Shown in pieces: positions 17,991 through 25,984 of a stretch of 64,000 bases of DNA (the first letter of the stretch is position 1; every line of letters begins with the position of its first letter). The DNA is from an uncultured Eubacteriales bacterium. GTDB taxonomy: Bacteria > Bacillota > Clostridia > Peptostreptococcales > Anaerovoracaceae. The stretch lies in NCBI GenBank assembly GCA_902776725.1, contig CACYQX010000001.1, positions 124,001 to 188,000 of the forward strand. Direction: 5' to 3'. The notes under the pieces were generated by a model, which was not told the origin of the DNA, searched no databases, and was given only the letters and a program-made list of their open reading frames with translations. The position numbers and the translations under genes were made by a program.

Positions 17991-18014
17991 AGTATGTCCT
18001 TTCTATATTTCTAT

Positions 18015-18061
18015 GCGGCTCGCTCACAAATTTTTGCGAAAGCTCTATGCGAGCAAGCCGC
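18015..18061 (-). other. Intercistronic hairpin between transporter and AtuA genes
   Basis: GCGGCT...GCTC at 18015-18025 pairs with GAGC...AGCCGC at 18051-18061. No T-run follows, so it may stabilise or process the mRNA rather than stop transcription. Confidence 0.45.
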
Positions 18062-18076
18062 GGCAGTTAGCTTTGC

Positions 18077-19441
18077 TTAGAACGAAACGCCCTTTGTGAT
18101 GATTGCAACTACGAGCATGACGATCGATACGAGCCATGCAAGAGGGAGCGTCTTCTTCTGGTGCTCGCCGAGTTCTACTCCGGAGAGACCTGTCAAAAGG
18201 AATGTTGCAGCGGTCAACGGTGAAATCGGGAAACCGGTTGTCATCTGACCGAGGATTGCAGCACGACCTACGTCAGCAGCGGCAACTCCGAATCCTGCAG
18301 CTGTCTCGGAAAGTACCGGAAGCACTCCATAGTAGAAGGAGTCCGGATCAAAGAGCAGCGAAGCCGGTGTTGCGATGATACCAACGATGAGCGGGAAGAA
18401 TCTACCCATAGCGGACGGAATGATTGATACGAGAGCCTGTGACATGGCTGTGATCATTCCTGTTCCCTTCATGATTCCTGTGAAGCATCCCGCAGCAAAG
18501 AGTACAGAGCACATCATCAGGCAGCTCTTTGCGTGAGCATCAACTCTAGCCTTGGAGTCTGCAACCTTTGGATAGTTGATAAGTGTTGCGAGTACGTAGA
18601 ATACCATGAATACTACAGCAGGAGCAAAGCCTGAGAAAAGAAGGCTTGCGATAGCTGCAACGATCAGGAGTACGTTGATAACAAAGTTCTTTGGTCTAAG
18701 AAGTGCCTGCTCCTCTTCCGAAAGTTCAGGCTCAACATACTGAGCAAGAGCTCCGCCTGCGGTTGAAGCGAGTCTTGACTTCTCTGACTTACCGAGCATG
18801 AATGCGATTACGAATACCGCAACGAGACCTGCTATAAGAGCCGGAAGGTCAGGCATAAAGAATGATGTTACGTTGGACTCTCCGAGAGCTGTGGCCGCTC
18901 TGATTGTCGGGCCGCCCCATGGCAGGATGTTCATAGTACCTGCGGAGAGAGCTACGATTGTAGCAAGAGTTGTTCTTCTCATTCCGAGTGCGTCGTAAAG
19001 CGGCAGGAGTGCCGGAACGCAGATAAGGAATGTAACAGCTCCGGAACCATCAAGGTGAACGATAGCCGCGAGAAGTGCAGTACCGAGAGCAATCTTGATA
19101 GGATCTGTTCCTACTACATTAAGAATCTTTCTGATGATTGGTCTGAATGTTCCTGCATCTGTCAGGATTCCAAAGAAGAGAATCGAGAAGATGAACATTA
19201 CGCCTGTTGCGGCAACAGAACCGATACCCTGAGCTCCTGTGATCATTCCACCGAGCTTCTTGAAGTTTGCAAGAGCATCGATGACGCCTGGGGCGTTTTC
19301 AGGATCAGTAACAAAGAAGAAGCAGGAGACTATTCCTGTAATCACCGGTACAGCGATAAGAGCTACCAGCGGAGAAACCTTCTTTGTCATGATTAGGACG
19401 AGCATTAGGATGACTGTTAGAAAGCCTAAGAATGCTAACAT
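18077..19441 (-). CDS. CitMHS-family carboxylate transporter
   Basis: 454 residues, about 12 hydrophobic segments, of the citrate-Mg2+:H+ (CitMHS) family. Recognisable stretches are VSPLVALIAVPVITGIV at the start, AAIVHLDGSGAVTFLICVPA in the middle (the family's conserved HLDGSG loop) and GQMTTGFPISPLTAATFLL near the C-terminus. It should import an organic acid or metal-acid complex with protons. It is the first gene of the sigma-54-controlled operon with the two AtuA-like genes. The specific substrate cannot be read from the sequence. Confidence 0.88.
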   Translation of the reverse strand: MLAFLGFLTVILMLVLIMTKKVSPLVALIAVPVITGIVSCFFFVTDPENAPGVIDALANFKKLGGMITGAQGIGSVAATGVMFIFSILFFGILTDAGTFRPIIRKILNVVGTDPIKIALGTALLAAIVHLDGSGAVTFLICVPALLPLYDALGMRRTTLATIVALSAGTMNILPWGGPTIRAATALGESNVTSFFMPDLPALIAGLVAVFVIAFMLGKSEKSRLASTAGGALAQYVEPELSEEEQALLRPKNFVINVLLIVAAIASLLFSGFAPAVVFMVFYVLATLINYPKVADSKARVDAHAKSCLMMCSVLFAAGCFTGIMKGTGMITAMSQALVSIIPSAMGRFFPLIVGIIATPASLLFDPDSFYYGVLPVLSETAAGFGVAAADVGRAAILGQMTTGFPISPLTAATFLLTGLSGVELGEHQKKTLPLAWLVSIVMLVVAIITKGVSF

Positions 19442-19505
19442 GATTTTTCCTCCTTAAAAATAATAACCAATTTTTATTAAGCGATATTTGTCACCACTAT
19501 ATATC

Positions 19506-19521
19506 GCAAGAGGCGTGCCAA
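19506..19521 (-). promoter_or_regulatory. Sigma-54 (-24/-12) promoter of the transporter-AtuA operon
   Basis: On the minus strand TTGGCACG, four bases, TTGC: an almost exact match to the TGGCACG-N4-TTGCW consensus. It predicts a transcript start near 19494 and a leader of about 50 bases to the ATG at 19441, which is preceded by AAGGAGG. Confidence 0.88.
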
Positions 19522-19650
19522 CATTTTTGGCATAGCATCATTGGAGCCGAATTACGCCCCTTTAACCGCCAATTTACAAGCCTCGCGCATGGTTATTTGG
19601 GAGAAACAAAAAATATCGCACTGCAATCGCGCGATATTCTTTGTATTAAC

Positions 19651-19719
19651 AATTCCATATTTTCGGAATTATTCCTCGCGTTTTCCAAAAATATAGAATT
19701 ATATTCCACCTTTTCGGAA
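19651..19719 (-). promoter_or_regulatory. Upstream activator sites (TTCC-N8-GGAA cluster)
   Basis: AATTCC-N8-GGAATT at 19651-19670 and TTCC-N8-GGAA at 19704-19719 share the N8 ending TTTTC. A degenerate third site (TTCC-N8-AGAA) lies at 19683-19698. They are about 160-210 bases upstream of the sigma-54 start, the normal enhancer distance. The same spacing is found at 16236-16251 in the activator's own promoter. One site overlaps the 3' end of the acyltransferase gene. Confidence 0.72.
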
Positions 19720-20949
19720 ATATGCGTTATATAGTTCCTCTGTCGCGAGAGCCATCTTGGTTACGGAGAAATCCTCGCCCTCGGGGAAGATATACCAGGT
19801 GTCATCGAGCGTGTTGAGATCCACGCAGTCGCCGTGCTTTCCGAGATAGTCATACTCGATATGGCAGGAGTATAGCGACGGCACGTCCTTTTCCATCAAG
19901 AATTCGTCTCCGTCCACGTCGGTTCCATAGCAGCGGAAGCCGTTCATATCGTGGACGAGCTTTCCGTTTCCGAGGCGGATAAACTTCTTTGCGTTCGGGA
20001 GGCTATCCACATAGACATCAAGTTCTCCGCTTGAATATGTTCCCGATTCGACCTCACGACGGACATTCTCCCTCTCCCACTCATACCAATCCGGTATATG
20101 TGAGAATTCCGTCTCGCCTTCGTCTGCAGCGAGCTCCGAGAAATCGTTTATCGTCCATGACTTGCCGCAGGACTTGCAAAACAGTTTACGCCCTTTGCTC
20201 GCCATCTTGAACTCGGTCCCGCAGTGCGGACACTGATAGAGAACCTTGTGGAGTCCCTCTGCATGTCCCTCGTAAGTAATCCTGATTCCCTTCTCCTTCT
20301 GCCAAGCAAAGTCATCGTACTGAAACGCGTCGACAAGACCTTTGTTAATCTCTTCGACCGAAAGAGAATCTAAATCTTCCTTTGTATATAGAAGTTTCAT
20401 TTCTGCTTCCGTCGGTTTAACTCCGCGGTCATGGAGATTCCAGAACGGAGAATTAACGTGATGCCCGTGACAGATAAGCGTAACCACAGGAACGCCGAGC
20501 GTCTTACATAGTTTCCCGAGAGACTCAGGAAGCACCGCCGTCGTTCCGCAGAGAGAATATCTAGCCTCAGGATAGATCACCGCAATATCGCCATGAGCGA
20601 TCGTAGTCTTAAGATGCCTGACCACGCTCAAGCTCTGCGTAAACTTGCGCTTACAGATACAGCCAACGTCGCGCAGAAGCTTTTCGCGTCCAATAAACCC
20701 ATCAATCGCAACTATGTAATTGCATTTGTTCGGATACGTAGCCTTTGTTGCAACCTTAAAGTCCATAAACGCATTATGATTGCAAAGAAGAAGGTACGGC
20801 GGCTCAATGCCATCCATACCAACCTTCGTAAGCACATTCTTATGCTTAATCAAATCCGGATAACTCAAAGCAGGGAGAAGTGGCATCAAATACCACTTCG
20901 TCCTTACCGGAGGTTTCTTCATATCAAATCTTTCAAATTCTTGCTTCAT
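19699..20949 (-). CDS. Lysophospholipid acyltransferase-family protein with zinc ribbon
   Basis: 416 residues. The N-terminal part is a PlsC-like acyltransferase: motif I NHNAFMDF (HX4D type), a later YPEARYSLCG (motif III-like EGxxS variant), then VPVVTLICHGHH. Such enzymes acylate lysophosphatidate or related lipids at the membrane. After about residue 235 comes a zinc ribbon (CPHCG ... CKSCGKSW), then a domain of unknown fold. The C-terminal half is therefore an unusual addition to a PlsC enzyme and could bind nucleic acid or a partner. No clear ribosome binding site was found before ATG 20949. Confidence 0.78.
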   Translation of the reverse strand: MKQEFERFDMKKPPVRTKWYLMPLLPALSYPDLIKHKNVLTKVGMDGIEPPYLLLCNHNAFMDFKVATKATYPNKCNYIVAIDGFIGREKLLRDVGCICKRKFTQSLSVVRHLKTTIAHGDIAVIYPEARYSLCGTTAVLPESLGKLCKTLGVPVVTLICHGHHVNSPFWNLHDRGVKPTEAEMKLLYTKEDLDSLSVEEINKGLVDAFQYDDFAWQKEKGIRITYEGHAEGLHKVLYQCPHCGTEFKMASKGRKLFCKSCGKSWTINDFSELAADEGETEFSHIPDWYEWERENVRREVESGTYSSGELDVYVDSLPNAKKFIRLGNGKLVHDMNGFRCYGTDVDGDEFLMEKDVPSLYSCHIEYDYLGKHGDCVDLNTLDDTWYIFPEGEDFSVTKMALATEELYNAYFRKGGI

Positions 20950-21011
20950 ATCTTTTTAATTGATGACTGTTCCTTCTGCGTTTTTTAAATCAGAAACCGT
21001 CTCATTTTAAA

Positions 21012-22190
21012 TCATATCATCGAAATCAATACGTAGATCCAGTGGGCAGAAACTCCCGCGACAAGTCCGCCGATCGTGTGGCTCGTTATAGCTTTTCCGA
21101 TCAAATCCTTGTGTCCGAGGCTATCCATCATCGATGCATGCGTGCTCAAGTATCCGCTCCAGCACATGCACATCGCCGTAAATACCGCAACGTCTCCCGG
21201 ACCGATGAGCTTGTTTGTAGTGAGGTTCGCCGTCAAACTGAGCGCAGCTCCCGCGGCGCCGAGCGCAGTTACCGGAACACCGATCGCCTCAGGACTTGTG
21301 AACCCAAACAGCGGCTTAAGAATAAAATCAATCTTCTCGGCAAGCACCGGAAGCACCCTTATTCCCTCGTAAGCCGCACCCGTGTATTCACCGGACTCCG
21401 ACGGCCCGTTGATCAGCATAAGCACGATGGTACAGATTACAAGCACGCCCGGGATTATACTCATGCCCATCTTCACTCCGCTATGTCCTCCTTCGAGAAC
21501 CGCAGAGATAACGCGGCTTCCGATTCCACCGTGTCTTATCGGGCGCATGTCCTTTGGTGTATTCAGATTAGGACCCGATGTATATTCCTCGTCCCAAGTA
21601 TCGCCAAAATATTTCTTTGTGAACGCGAGCATGATGCGCGTGCTCACTATGCTCCCCAGAGTCGCACCGATGAGACCAACTCCGACCGCAGGCCCGAGCG
21701 AGACTCCCATCTTTGGCGAAAGGCTGTACATATACGTGCAGACGATGAGACCCATACCGAACGCGGTTCCGAGATTTGTCAGTGCCGGGAATTCAAACTT
21801 TCTAAAATAATGTCTAAAGTGATGGTCATCCGTCAGCGCAAGGATCGCCGGATTGTCCGAAAGGAACGTCGTTACAACTCCGAGCGCCGCAGCACCAGGG
21901 AGTCTGAATATCGGCCTCATGAGCGGACGGAGCAATCTGTTCGCAAGCGAGACAACCCCGAACTCCGAGAACAGCGCGCTCACCGCGCCCATAATTACGC
22001 AGACCGCAGTGATGTAGAGCACCGTATCAATCAGCAGCCTGTACGCCGTATTCATAATCGTATTCAGCGCATTGGCAAGCCCCATATAATAAACAAAGAC
22101 TCCAAAAAACGCCAAGAAGATGATCGGGAACACGAACGTCTCCGCGCTCATCTCCTTCTTAAAAGAAAATGATGTGTTTTTTTCTTCCAT
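21012..22190 (-). CDS. Nucleoside-recognition (Gate) type membrane protein
   Basis: 392 residues, strongly hydrophobic, with about nine segments. Stretches such as LLRPLMRPIFRLPGAAALGVVTTFLSDNP and GLVAGVSAHWIYVLISMI are typical of Gate-domain proteins related to spore maturation SpmA/B and nucleoside transporters. The layout fits a clostridial family sometimes named after CD0519/CD1768. A transport role is likely, the substrate unknown. It follows the 22286 region on the same strand; a start at ATG 22190 is simply the longest frame. Confidence 0.7.
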   Translation of the reverse strand: MEEKNTSFSFKKEMSAETFVFPIIFLAFFGVFVYYMGLANALNTIMNTAYRLLIDTVLYITAVCVIMGAVSALFSEFGVVSLANRLLRPLMRPIFRLPGAAALGVVTTFLSDNPAILALTDDHHFRHYFRKFEFPALTNLGTAFGMGLIVCTYMYSLSPKMGVSLGPAVGVGLIGATLGSIVSTRIMLAFTKKYFGDTWDEEYTSGPNLNTPKDMRPIRHGGIGSRVISAVLEGGHSGVKMGMSIIPGVLVICTIVLMLINGPSESGEYTGAAYEGIRVLPVLAEKIDFILKPLFGFTSPEAIGVPVTALGAAGAALSLTANLTTNKLIGPGDVAVFTAMCMCWSGYLSTHASMMDSLGHKDLIGKAITSHTIGGLVAGVSAHWIYVLISMI

Positions 22191-22285
22191 ACTATTCTAT
22201 CCAGACCTATTCTATCCAGTTTCTACACACACCAATCGTTATTCTACACCAAAGCGCATATTAATGCTAGTAGTCTTACACCGTT

Positions 22286-22810
22286 TCAGCCTTTGCCAAG
22301 AGCCAAGGTCTTTTCGGATTTTTCGTATGCGATTCTGGGATAGTTGTCCTGCACAACGTGAATCGTGCCGCATCTAACAAAGCCGAGTTTGGCGAGTAGC
22401 CGTTGCAGTACCAAGTTGTCTCCATGCGTGTCGACCCTAAGATGCTTACACTCGTCGTACGCCCAGTTGATGCAGAACTCGCCGATACCCTTCTCGGAAC
22501 CGTCGCCGGCCAGCCTGTGAATCACGCCGTAGGGGCTTTCGTCAAGCCACTCACCATCTTCGATACCCGCGTAGGTCGCTTCGATGTCAGGCCCATACCA
22601 AAGGAAGAACGTGCCGATAACTTTTCCGTCGTCGCTCGTGCACACATAACTAAACCCGCGATCGATATCCTCGCGAATCAGCTCCTCCGGCGGCCATTTA
22701 TTGGCGCCCCACTGATTTGGATTCCCATGCGCCGCCATAAACCCCCGCGCGTATTCATATATCTCCATAATCCGAGCGATGTCGCCCGGCTCAGAATGTC
22801 GGATTTTCAT
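22286..22810 (-). CDS. GNAT-family N-acetyltransferase
   Basis: 174 residues with the GNAT fold order: MKIRHSEPGDIARIMEIYEYA at the start, a central strand YVCTSDDGKVIGTFFLWY, the acetyl-CoA-binding stretch reading GDGSEKGIGEFCINWAYDE (Q/RxxGxG/A variant), then HLRVDTHGDNLVLQRLLAKLGF. It should transfer acetyl from acetyl-CoA to an amine; the substrate is not predictable. It lies 15 bases after the methionine-sulfoxide reductase gene and is probably co-transcribed. Confidence 0.85.
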   Translation of the reverse strand: MKIRHSEPGDIARIMEIYEYARGFMAAHGNPNQWGANKWPPEELIREDIDRGFSYVCTSDDGKVIGTFFLWYGPDIEATYAGIEDGEWLDESPYGVIHRLAGDGSEKGIGEFCINWAYDECKHLRVDTHGDNLVLQRLLAKLGFVRCGTIHVVQDNYPRIAYEKSEKTLALGKG

Positions 22811-22825
22811 TTTGGTTTAACGCTC

Positions 22826-23281
22826 CTAGTTGTTTTCGAGAATGCTCTCCAATGTTTTTACAAAGTCCGCGATGCCGTCTTTGTCTTCTTCTGTGAATCT
22901 ATCAAGCGACGGACTATCGATATCCAAAACCGCGATTACTTCGCCCGCTCGATGAATCGGTATAACGATTTCGGATCTAGACGCGCTGTCGCACGCGATG
23001 TGCCCCGGAAATGCGTGGACATCGGGAACCAATTGAATAGAGTCAGTCTCCCACGCGGTTCCGCATACGCCTTTGCCCTTAGCAATATTAACGCAGGCAA
23101 CCTTACCCTGAAACGGACCGAGCAATAAACTCTCACCTGCCACAGTATAGAAACCCGCCCAATTTATATCCGGAAGCGCATCGAACAAAATCGCCGACGC
23201 ATTCGCCATAACCGGCACCCGGTCACGCGATTCCTCCGCCAGCGCCTCCATCTGTTTACAAAGCAATTTATACTCTACCAT
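22826..23281 (-). CDS. Free methionine-(R)-sulfoxide reductase (GAF domain)
   Basis: 151 residues forming one GAF domain. The three cysteines of the fRMsr family are present: VACVNIAKGKGVCGTAW holds two and HIACDSASRSEIVIP holds the third, resolving or catalytic, cysteine. The enzyme reduces free methionine-R-sulfoxide with thioredoxin and protects against oxidants. Length and motifs match the family well. GAGGT lies nine bases before the ATG at 23281. It forms a two-gene unit with the GNAT gene. Confidence 0.9.
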   Translation of the reverse strand: MVEYKLLCKQMEALAEESRDRVPVMANASAILFDALPDINWAGFYTVAGESLLLGPFQGKVACVNIAKGKGVCGTAWETDSIQLVPDVHAFPGHIACDSASRSEIVIPIHRAGEVIAVLDIDSPSLDRFTEEDKDGIADFVKTLESILENN

Positions 23282-23317
23282 TACACTAGTACCTCATAAA
23301 GCATGATGCACCTCCAA

Positions 23318-23345
23318 TTGACAAATAAGTACAAACATATAAAAT
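23318..23345 (+). promoter_or_regulatory. Promoter of candidate RNA
   Basis: TTGACA (23318-23323), 16 bases, TAAAAT (23340-23345). Transcription would begin near 23352, exactly where the folded element starts. Confidence 0.55.
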
Positions 23346-23351
23346 ATGTGT

Positions 23352-23430
23352 TAGCAGTTATATCCAACTACGTTTCGGACGTAACCTGGGGGCCTCGGCA
23401 TCTATCAGGGATTGGATGGCTGCTTTTTAT
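23352..23430 (+). ncRNA. Candidate structured small RNA of unknown class
   Basis: About 79 bases fold into a three-way form. The closing helix pairs AGCAG (23353-23357) with CTGCT (23420-23424), and ATCCAA (23362-23367) with TTGGAT (23412-23417). Inside are a hairpin TACGT-TTCGG-ACGTA (23369-23383) and a second hairpin CCTG/CAGG plus GCC/GGC (23385-23409). TTTTT follows the closing helix, as in a terminator. It fits no tRNA, T-box or riboswitch pattern I know. No open reading frame explains it. Confidence 0.5.
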
Positions 23431-23638
23431 TTGCACAAACCCTCTGCTCATAACAAGAATATTCTTGTTAAACATATGCTAATTTTATCATATTTGTTTC
23501 TTAGATTCATTTGTTATGTGTTTAACCGTTATACACATTCAATTGTAGATAATTTTCTCGTCTATTCAACCCATTTATTTGGTTGTTATCAACTCACTTT
23601 TTCATATAAGCAACACGTTGCTCCAGTATAATATCCGT

Positions 23639-24020
23639 ATGAGCGGAATAATAGATACTTCTAAATTGAAAGTGCTTCCGGAAAGGCACGAATTAGAAAC
23701 TGCTAAATATTTTGCTGACTTGGGATACGATATAGTATTTTTACCCCCCAAACAATAGCCCCAAAATGAGCAATCCCGACATCCTAATGAACGGAGTAGT
23801 ATGGGAGATGAAATGTCCAAAAGGCAAAAGCAAAAGAACCATCGAGAACAATATACGCAAAGCTAATAAGCAATCCGAGAATATCATTTTTGATCTCCGA
23901 AGGATAAACCTTGAAGAATCAACTTCCATTAGACGGCTTGAAAAAGAGTTTAATATCCGACCACATTTAAAGCGGTTATTAGTGATTAAAAAGAACGGCG
24001 AACTTTTGAAGTATACCTAA
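23639..24020 (+). pseudogene. CdiA-CT-like tRNA nuclease, frameshifted
   Basis: Two overlapping frames together give one protein of about 127 residues. ATG 23639 reads KVLPERHELETAKYFADLGY then FLPPKQ and a TAG at 23756-23758. The +1 frame continues MSNPDILMNGVVWEMKCPKG, ENNIRKANKQSENIIFDLRR and the end at 24020. This order matches CdiA C-terminal tRNA nuclease domains, which normally cut tRNA. Removing one base at the C6/AAA run restores LPPNNSPKMSNPD. It is either a 1-base frameshift (dead or phase-variable toxin) or programmed +1 frameshifting on CCC codons. TATAAT at 23627-23632 ends six bases before the ATG, with a palindrome GCAACACGTTGC (23610-23621) just before it. Confidence 0.7.
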
Positions 24021-24029
24021 AAGAATTCT

Positions 24030-24057
24030 TTGACTTTTTCAATATCTGTGGTATCAT
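24030..24057 (+). promoter_or_regulatory. Promoter of hairpin RNA copy 1
   Basis: TTGACT (24030-24035), 16 bases, TATCAT (24052-24057). The spacing and -10 are identical to those of the second copy at 27004-27031. Confidence 0.6.
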
Positions 24058-24063
24058 AATCGT

Positions 24064-24118
24064 GAGAGAAGCTCGACCCACTGCTGGAATAGCGGAGGGC
24101 CCAGAGCTTCTTCTTTTT
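24064..24118 (+). ncRNA. Small hairpin RNA, copy 1
   Basis: About 55 bases. The outer stem pairs AGAAGCTC (24067-24074) with GAGCTTCT (24104-24111). The inner hairpin is CCC-A-CTGCT-GGAAT-AGCGG-A-GGG. TCTTTTT follows. Copy 2 at 26943-26997 has the same sequence in inverted orientation, while the DNA outside differs. No ORF spans it; it ends at the stop codon of the convergent metallophosphoesterase gene, which it may also help terminate. It is most likely an independent sRNA. Confidence 0.68.
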
Positions 24119-24869
24119 ATACATCTAGCACCTCTGCGACCCTATTAAATATCAAAGTCCACTTACCGCCCGTTATATCCTGATGGTAGTGACCTGAATA
24201 CCAGCGCTTAAACTGAATGCCGTTCTTAATAAGCTCATCAAAATAAATCGAAAGCGGCCCACCGCCAAGCATCCTCATCTCGCGAAGAATACTCACCGGC
24301 AGCGAATGCGTGATTACATAATCAACTTTGTAATCACGGCGCTCCAAATTATCCATCCCTTCCGCGAACTCTTCTTCCGATGGAATTTCTCTGTCCCACC
24401 AAACTTTGCCGCGGTCCCTTTCTTCCTGTCCGACGGCCGCGCCGCGATCAATGGATTTTCCACCGCCAAACGTAAAGAAAGTGTGCCCCGCTATATCATA
24501 AATCTGCCCGCGCATAAGATGAATTATCGAAGGCGTGATTATATGCGCCTTCCCGCCATGCCACTCGCTCACGGGATATGAATCGAGACGCGCGTGGTTC
24601 TCGTGATTTCCGTCGATAAAAAGCGTCGTCCACGGTTTCTCCTCGAACCATTTTTTCCAGTAGAGTTCTTCATTGCTCCAACAAAGGTCCTCCGGGTTAC
24701 TCTCAACCGAGCTTCCGCTCTCCTTATACGACCAAAGCAAACCAAAATCGCCGGCTACGATCACGTAGTCGTCCTTGGTAAGCTCCTTTTCCTCCAAGAA
24801 GTTATCCGAATTCAATTTCTTGACATCAATCGGGATATGCGTATCCCCTGTTACGAATACTCTGCTCAT
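24117..24869 (-). CDS. Metallophosphoesterase
   Basis: 250 residues of the calcineurin-like phosphoesterase fold. Metal-binding motifs are in order: GDTH (residues 8-11), GDFGLLW, GNHENH, then THSLP and GHYH near the end (YSGHYHQD). These coordinate two metals for phosphoester cleavage. The substrate is not predictable; similar small enzymes act on nucleotides, proteins or phospholipids. AGGAG precedes the ATG at 24869. It lies between the two inverted hairpin-RNA copies with three other genes on the same strand. Confidence 0.88.
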   Translation of the reverse strand: MSRVFVTGDTHIPIDVKKLNSDNFLEEKELTKDDYVIVAGDFGLLWSYKESGSSVESNPEDLCWSNEELYWKKWFEEKPWTTLFIDGNHENHARLDSYPVSEWHGGKAHIITPSIIHLMRGQIYDIAGHTFFTFGGGKSIDRGAAVGQEERDRGKVWWDREIPSEEEFAEGMDNLERRDYKVDYVITHSLPVSILREMRMLGGGPLSIYFDELIKNGIQFKRWYSGHYHQDITGGKWTLIFNRVAEVLDV

Positions 24870-24933
24870 AAGCGTCTCCTAGCGCGCCTTCGCATTTACA
24901 TCTCAAAGTATCGATATGTGCACCCTTCGGTTG

Positions 24934-25563
24934 TTACATCTTCTTAAACACGCTGGCGGGCTGTCCGCAAACAGGACATTTTTCAGGTGGTTCGTCTCCT
25001 GTATGAACGTATCCGCAAACTGTGCAAATCCATCTGGTCTTGCCCGCGTTCGGATCCTCCGGCACAGGAAGCTCACTCAAAAGCTTAACTATATCGTCAG
25101 CAATCTTGTTGGCGTCATCTTCGCTGAACTCGCCCATGTCAACAATCTGCATTCCCGTGAGCTCGCTGAACTTTCCGAGAAGCGCCTGCTCCTCCGGCGT
25201 GAGCGTGTCCACCCTGAGCTGTCCCTTCATAAAGAAAGAATTAAACGTGGCAGGCTGCGCGAGATTCTTAAGCCCCTCTGCAACAGACGGGAATTCCTTT
25301 TCCGAAAAAAGTCCCTCGCCGACCACGATGAGATTCTTGTAATTCAGCTTGCCCTTCATCTTCTCAACAAAGAGCTTAGTGAGCTGCGCCGTATAAGGTC
25401 CGCGGAAACCAAATACCAAAATCAGATTGTCGTATGTGGTCTCATCCTCAGCCTGAAACGGCGTGTCAACGTTAATGCAAAGCGCATCCAGCTTGTCCGC
25501 GATTATCTTGGCCAACCTTTTGGCGCTGCCATGCTGGGTTTCATAAGTCACTATATTTCTCAT
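24934..25563 (-). CDS. Flavodoxin-rubredoxin fusion protein
   Basis: 209 residues. Residues 1-150 form a flavodoxin-like domain (IVTYETQHGSAKRLAKIIAD start, FMN-binding loop, LILVFGFRGPYT). The C-terminus is a rubredoxin-like iron site with C180, C183, C196 and C199 (CTVCG ... CPVCG). Such fusions pass electrons from a flavin to a partner, for example in oxygen or peroxide reduction in anaerobes. A long middle helix region (about 150-175) may be a linker. AGGTAAT precedes the ATG. It seems an isolated gene. Confidence 0.82.
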   Translation of the reverse strand: MRNIVTYETQHGSAKRLAKIIADKLDALCINVDTPFQAEDETTYDNLILVFGFRGPYTAQLTKLFVEKMKGKLNYKNLIVVGEGLFSEKEFPSVAEGLKNLAQPATFNSFFMKGQLRVDTLTPEEQALLGKFSELTGMQIVDMGEFSEDDANKIADDIVKLLSELPVPEDPNAGKTRWICTVCGYVHTGDEPPEKCPVCGQPASVFKKM

Positions 25564-25689
25564 AATTATTACCTCCGTTGGTATAAATATACCCCGCGCG
25601 AGCGCGGAGTAAACGGTGTTTGGCGATTTTTTGATAATTGGTATCAGTTTATACTATGCCTTCAAAAGCGCCTTCGCCATATCTTCCAA

Positions 25690-25932
25690 CTACATTTTCT
25701 TTGTTCCGCATTTTAATTGTATGTCCATGTTTTCTATGATGTTGTCGGCGACTTCTTCTGAGGCGCCAAGTTCCATCAGTTGCTCCTTGGCTTTCTCCCT
25801 GGCGAACCCACGCACTATGAAGTCGTACTCTGCCTCGCCGAGAGTTTTTTGCATATACTTTTCCAAGTTACGCATGCAGAGAATCTCTTCTTCCATTTCT
25901 TCTATGGTCATGTTCAGTTTTTCGCTTTTCAT
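25690..25932 (-). CDS. Small helical protein of unknown function
   Basis: 80 residues from ATG 25932, which is preceded by AAGGAGGTG; a longer frame to 25965 lacks such a site. It is charged and mostly helical (KSEKLNMTIEEMEEEILCM; DFIVRGFAREKAKEQL; ELGASEEVADNIIENM) with two cysteines and no membrane segment. I do not recognise the family. It sits between the flavodoxin-rubredoxin and ADP-ribosylglycohydrolase genes on the same strand; no functional hint beyond that. Confidence 0.6.
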   Translation of the reverse strand: MKSEKLNMTIEEMEEEILCMRNLEKYMQKTLGEAEYDFIVRGFAREKAKEQLMELGASEEVADNIIENMDIQLKCGTKKM

Positions 25933-25984
25933 GGTCGCACCTCCTTCTAATACGCCGAAAGGCAAAAGGATAATTGTTCGGTCT

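Noticed and set aside
23352..23430. tRNA gene
   Set aside because: No acceptor/T-arm pattern such as GGTTCGAATCC; helices do not fit the cloverleaf.
23416..23631. 71-codon plus-strand ORF before the CdiA-CT-like gene
   Set aside because: No start site, low-complexity hydrophobic translation and overlap with the candidate RNA's end.
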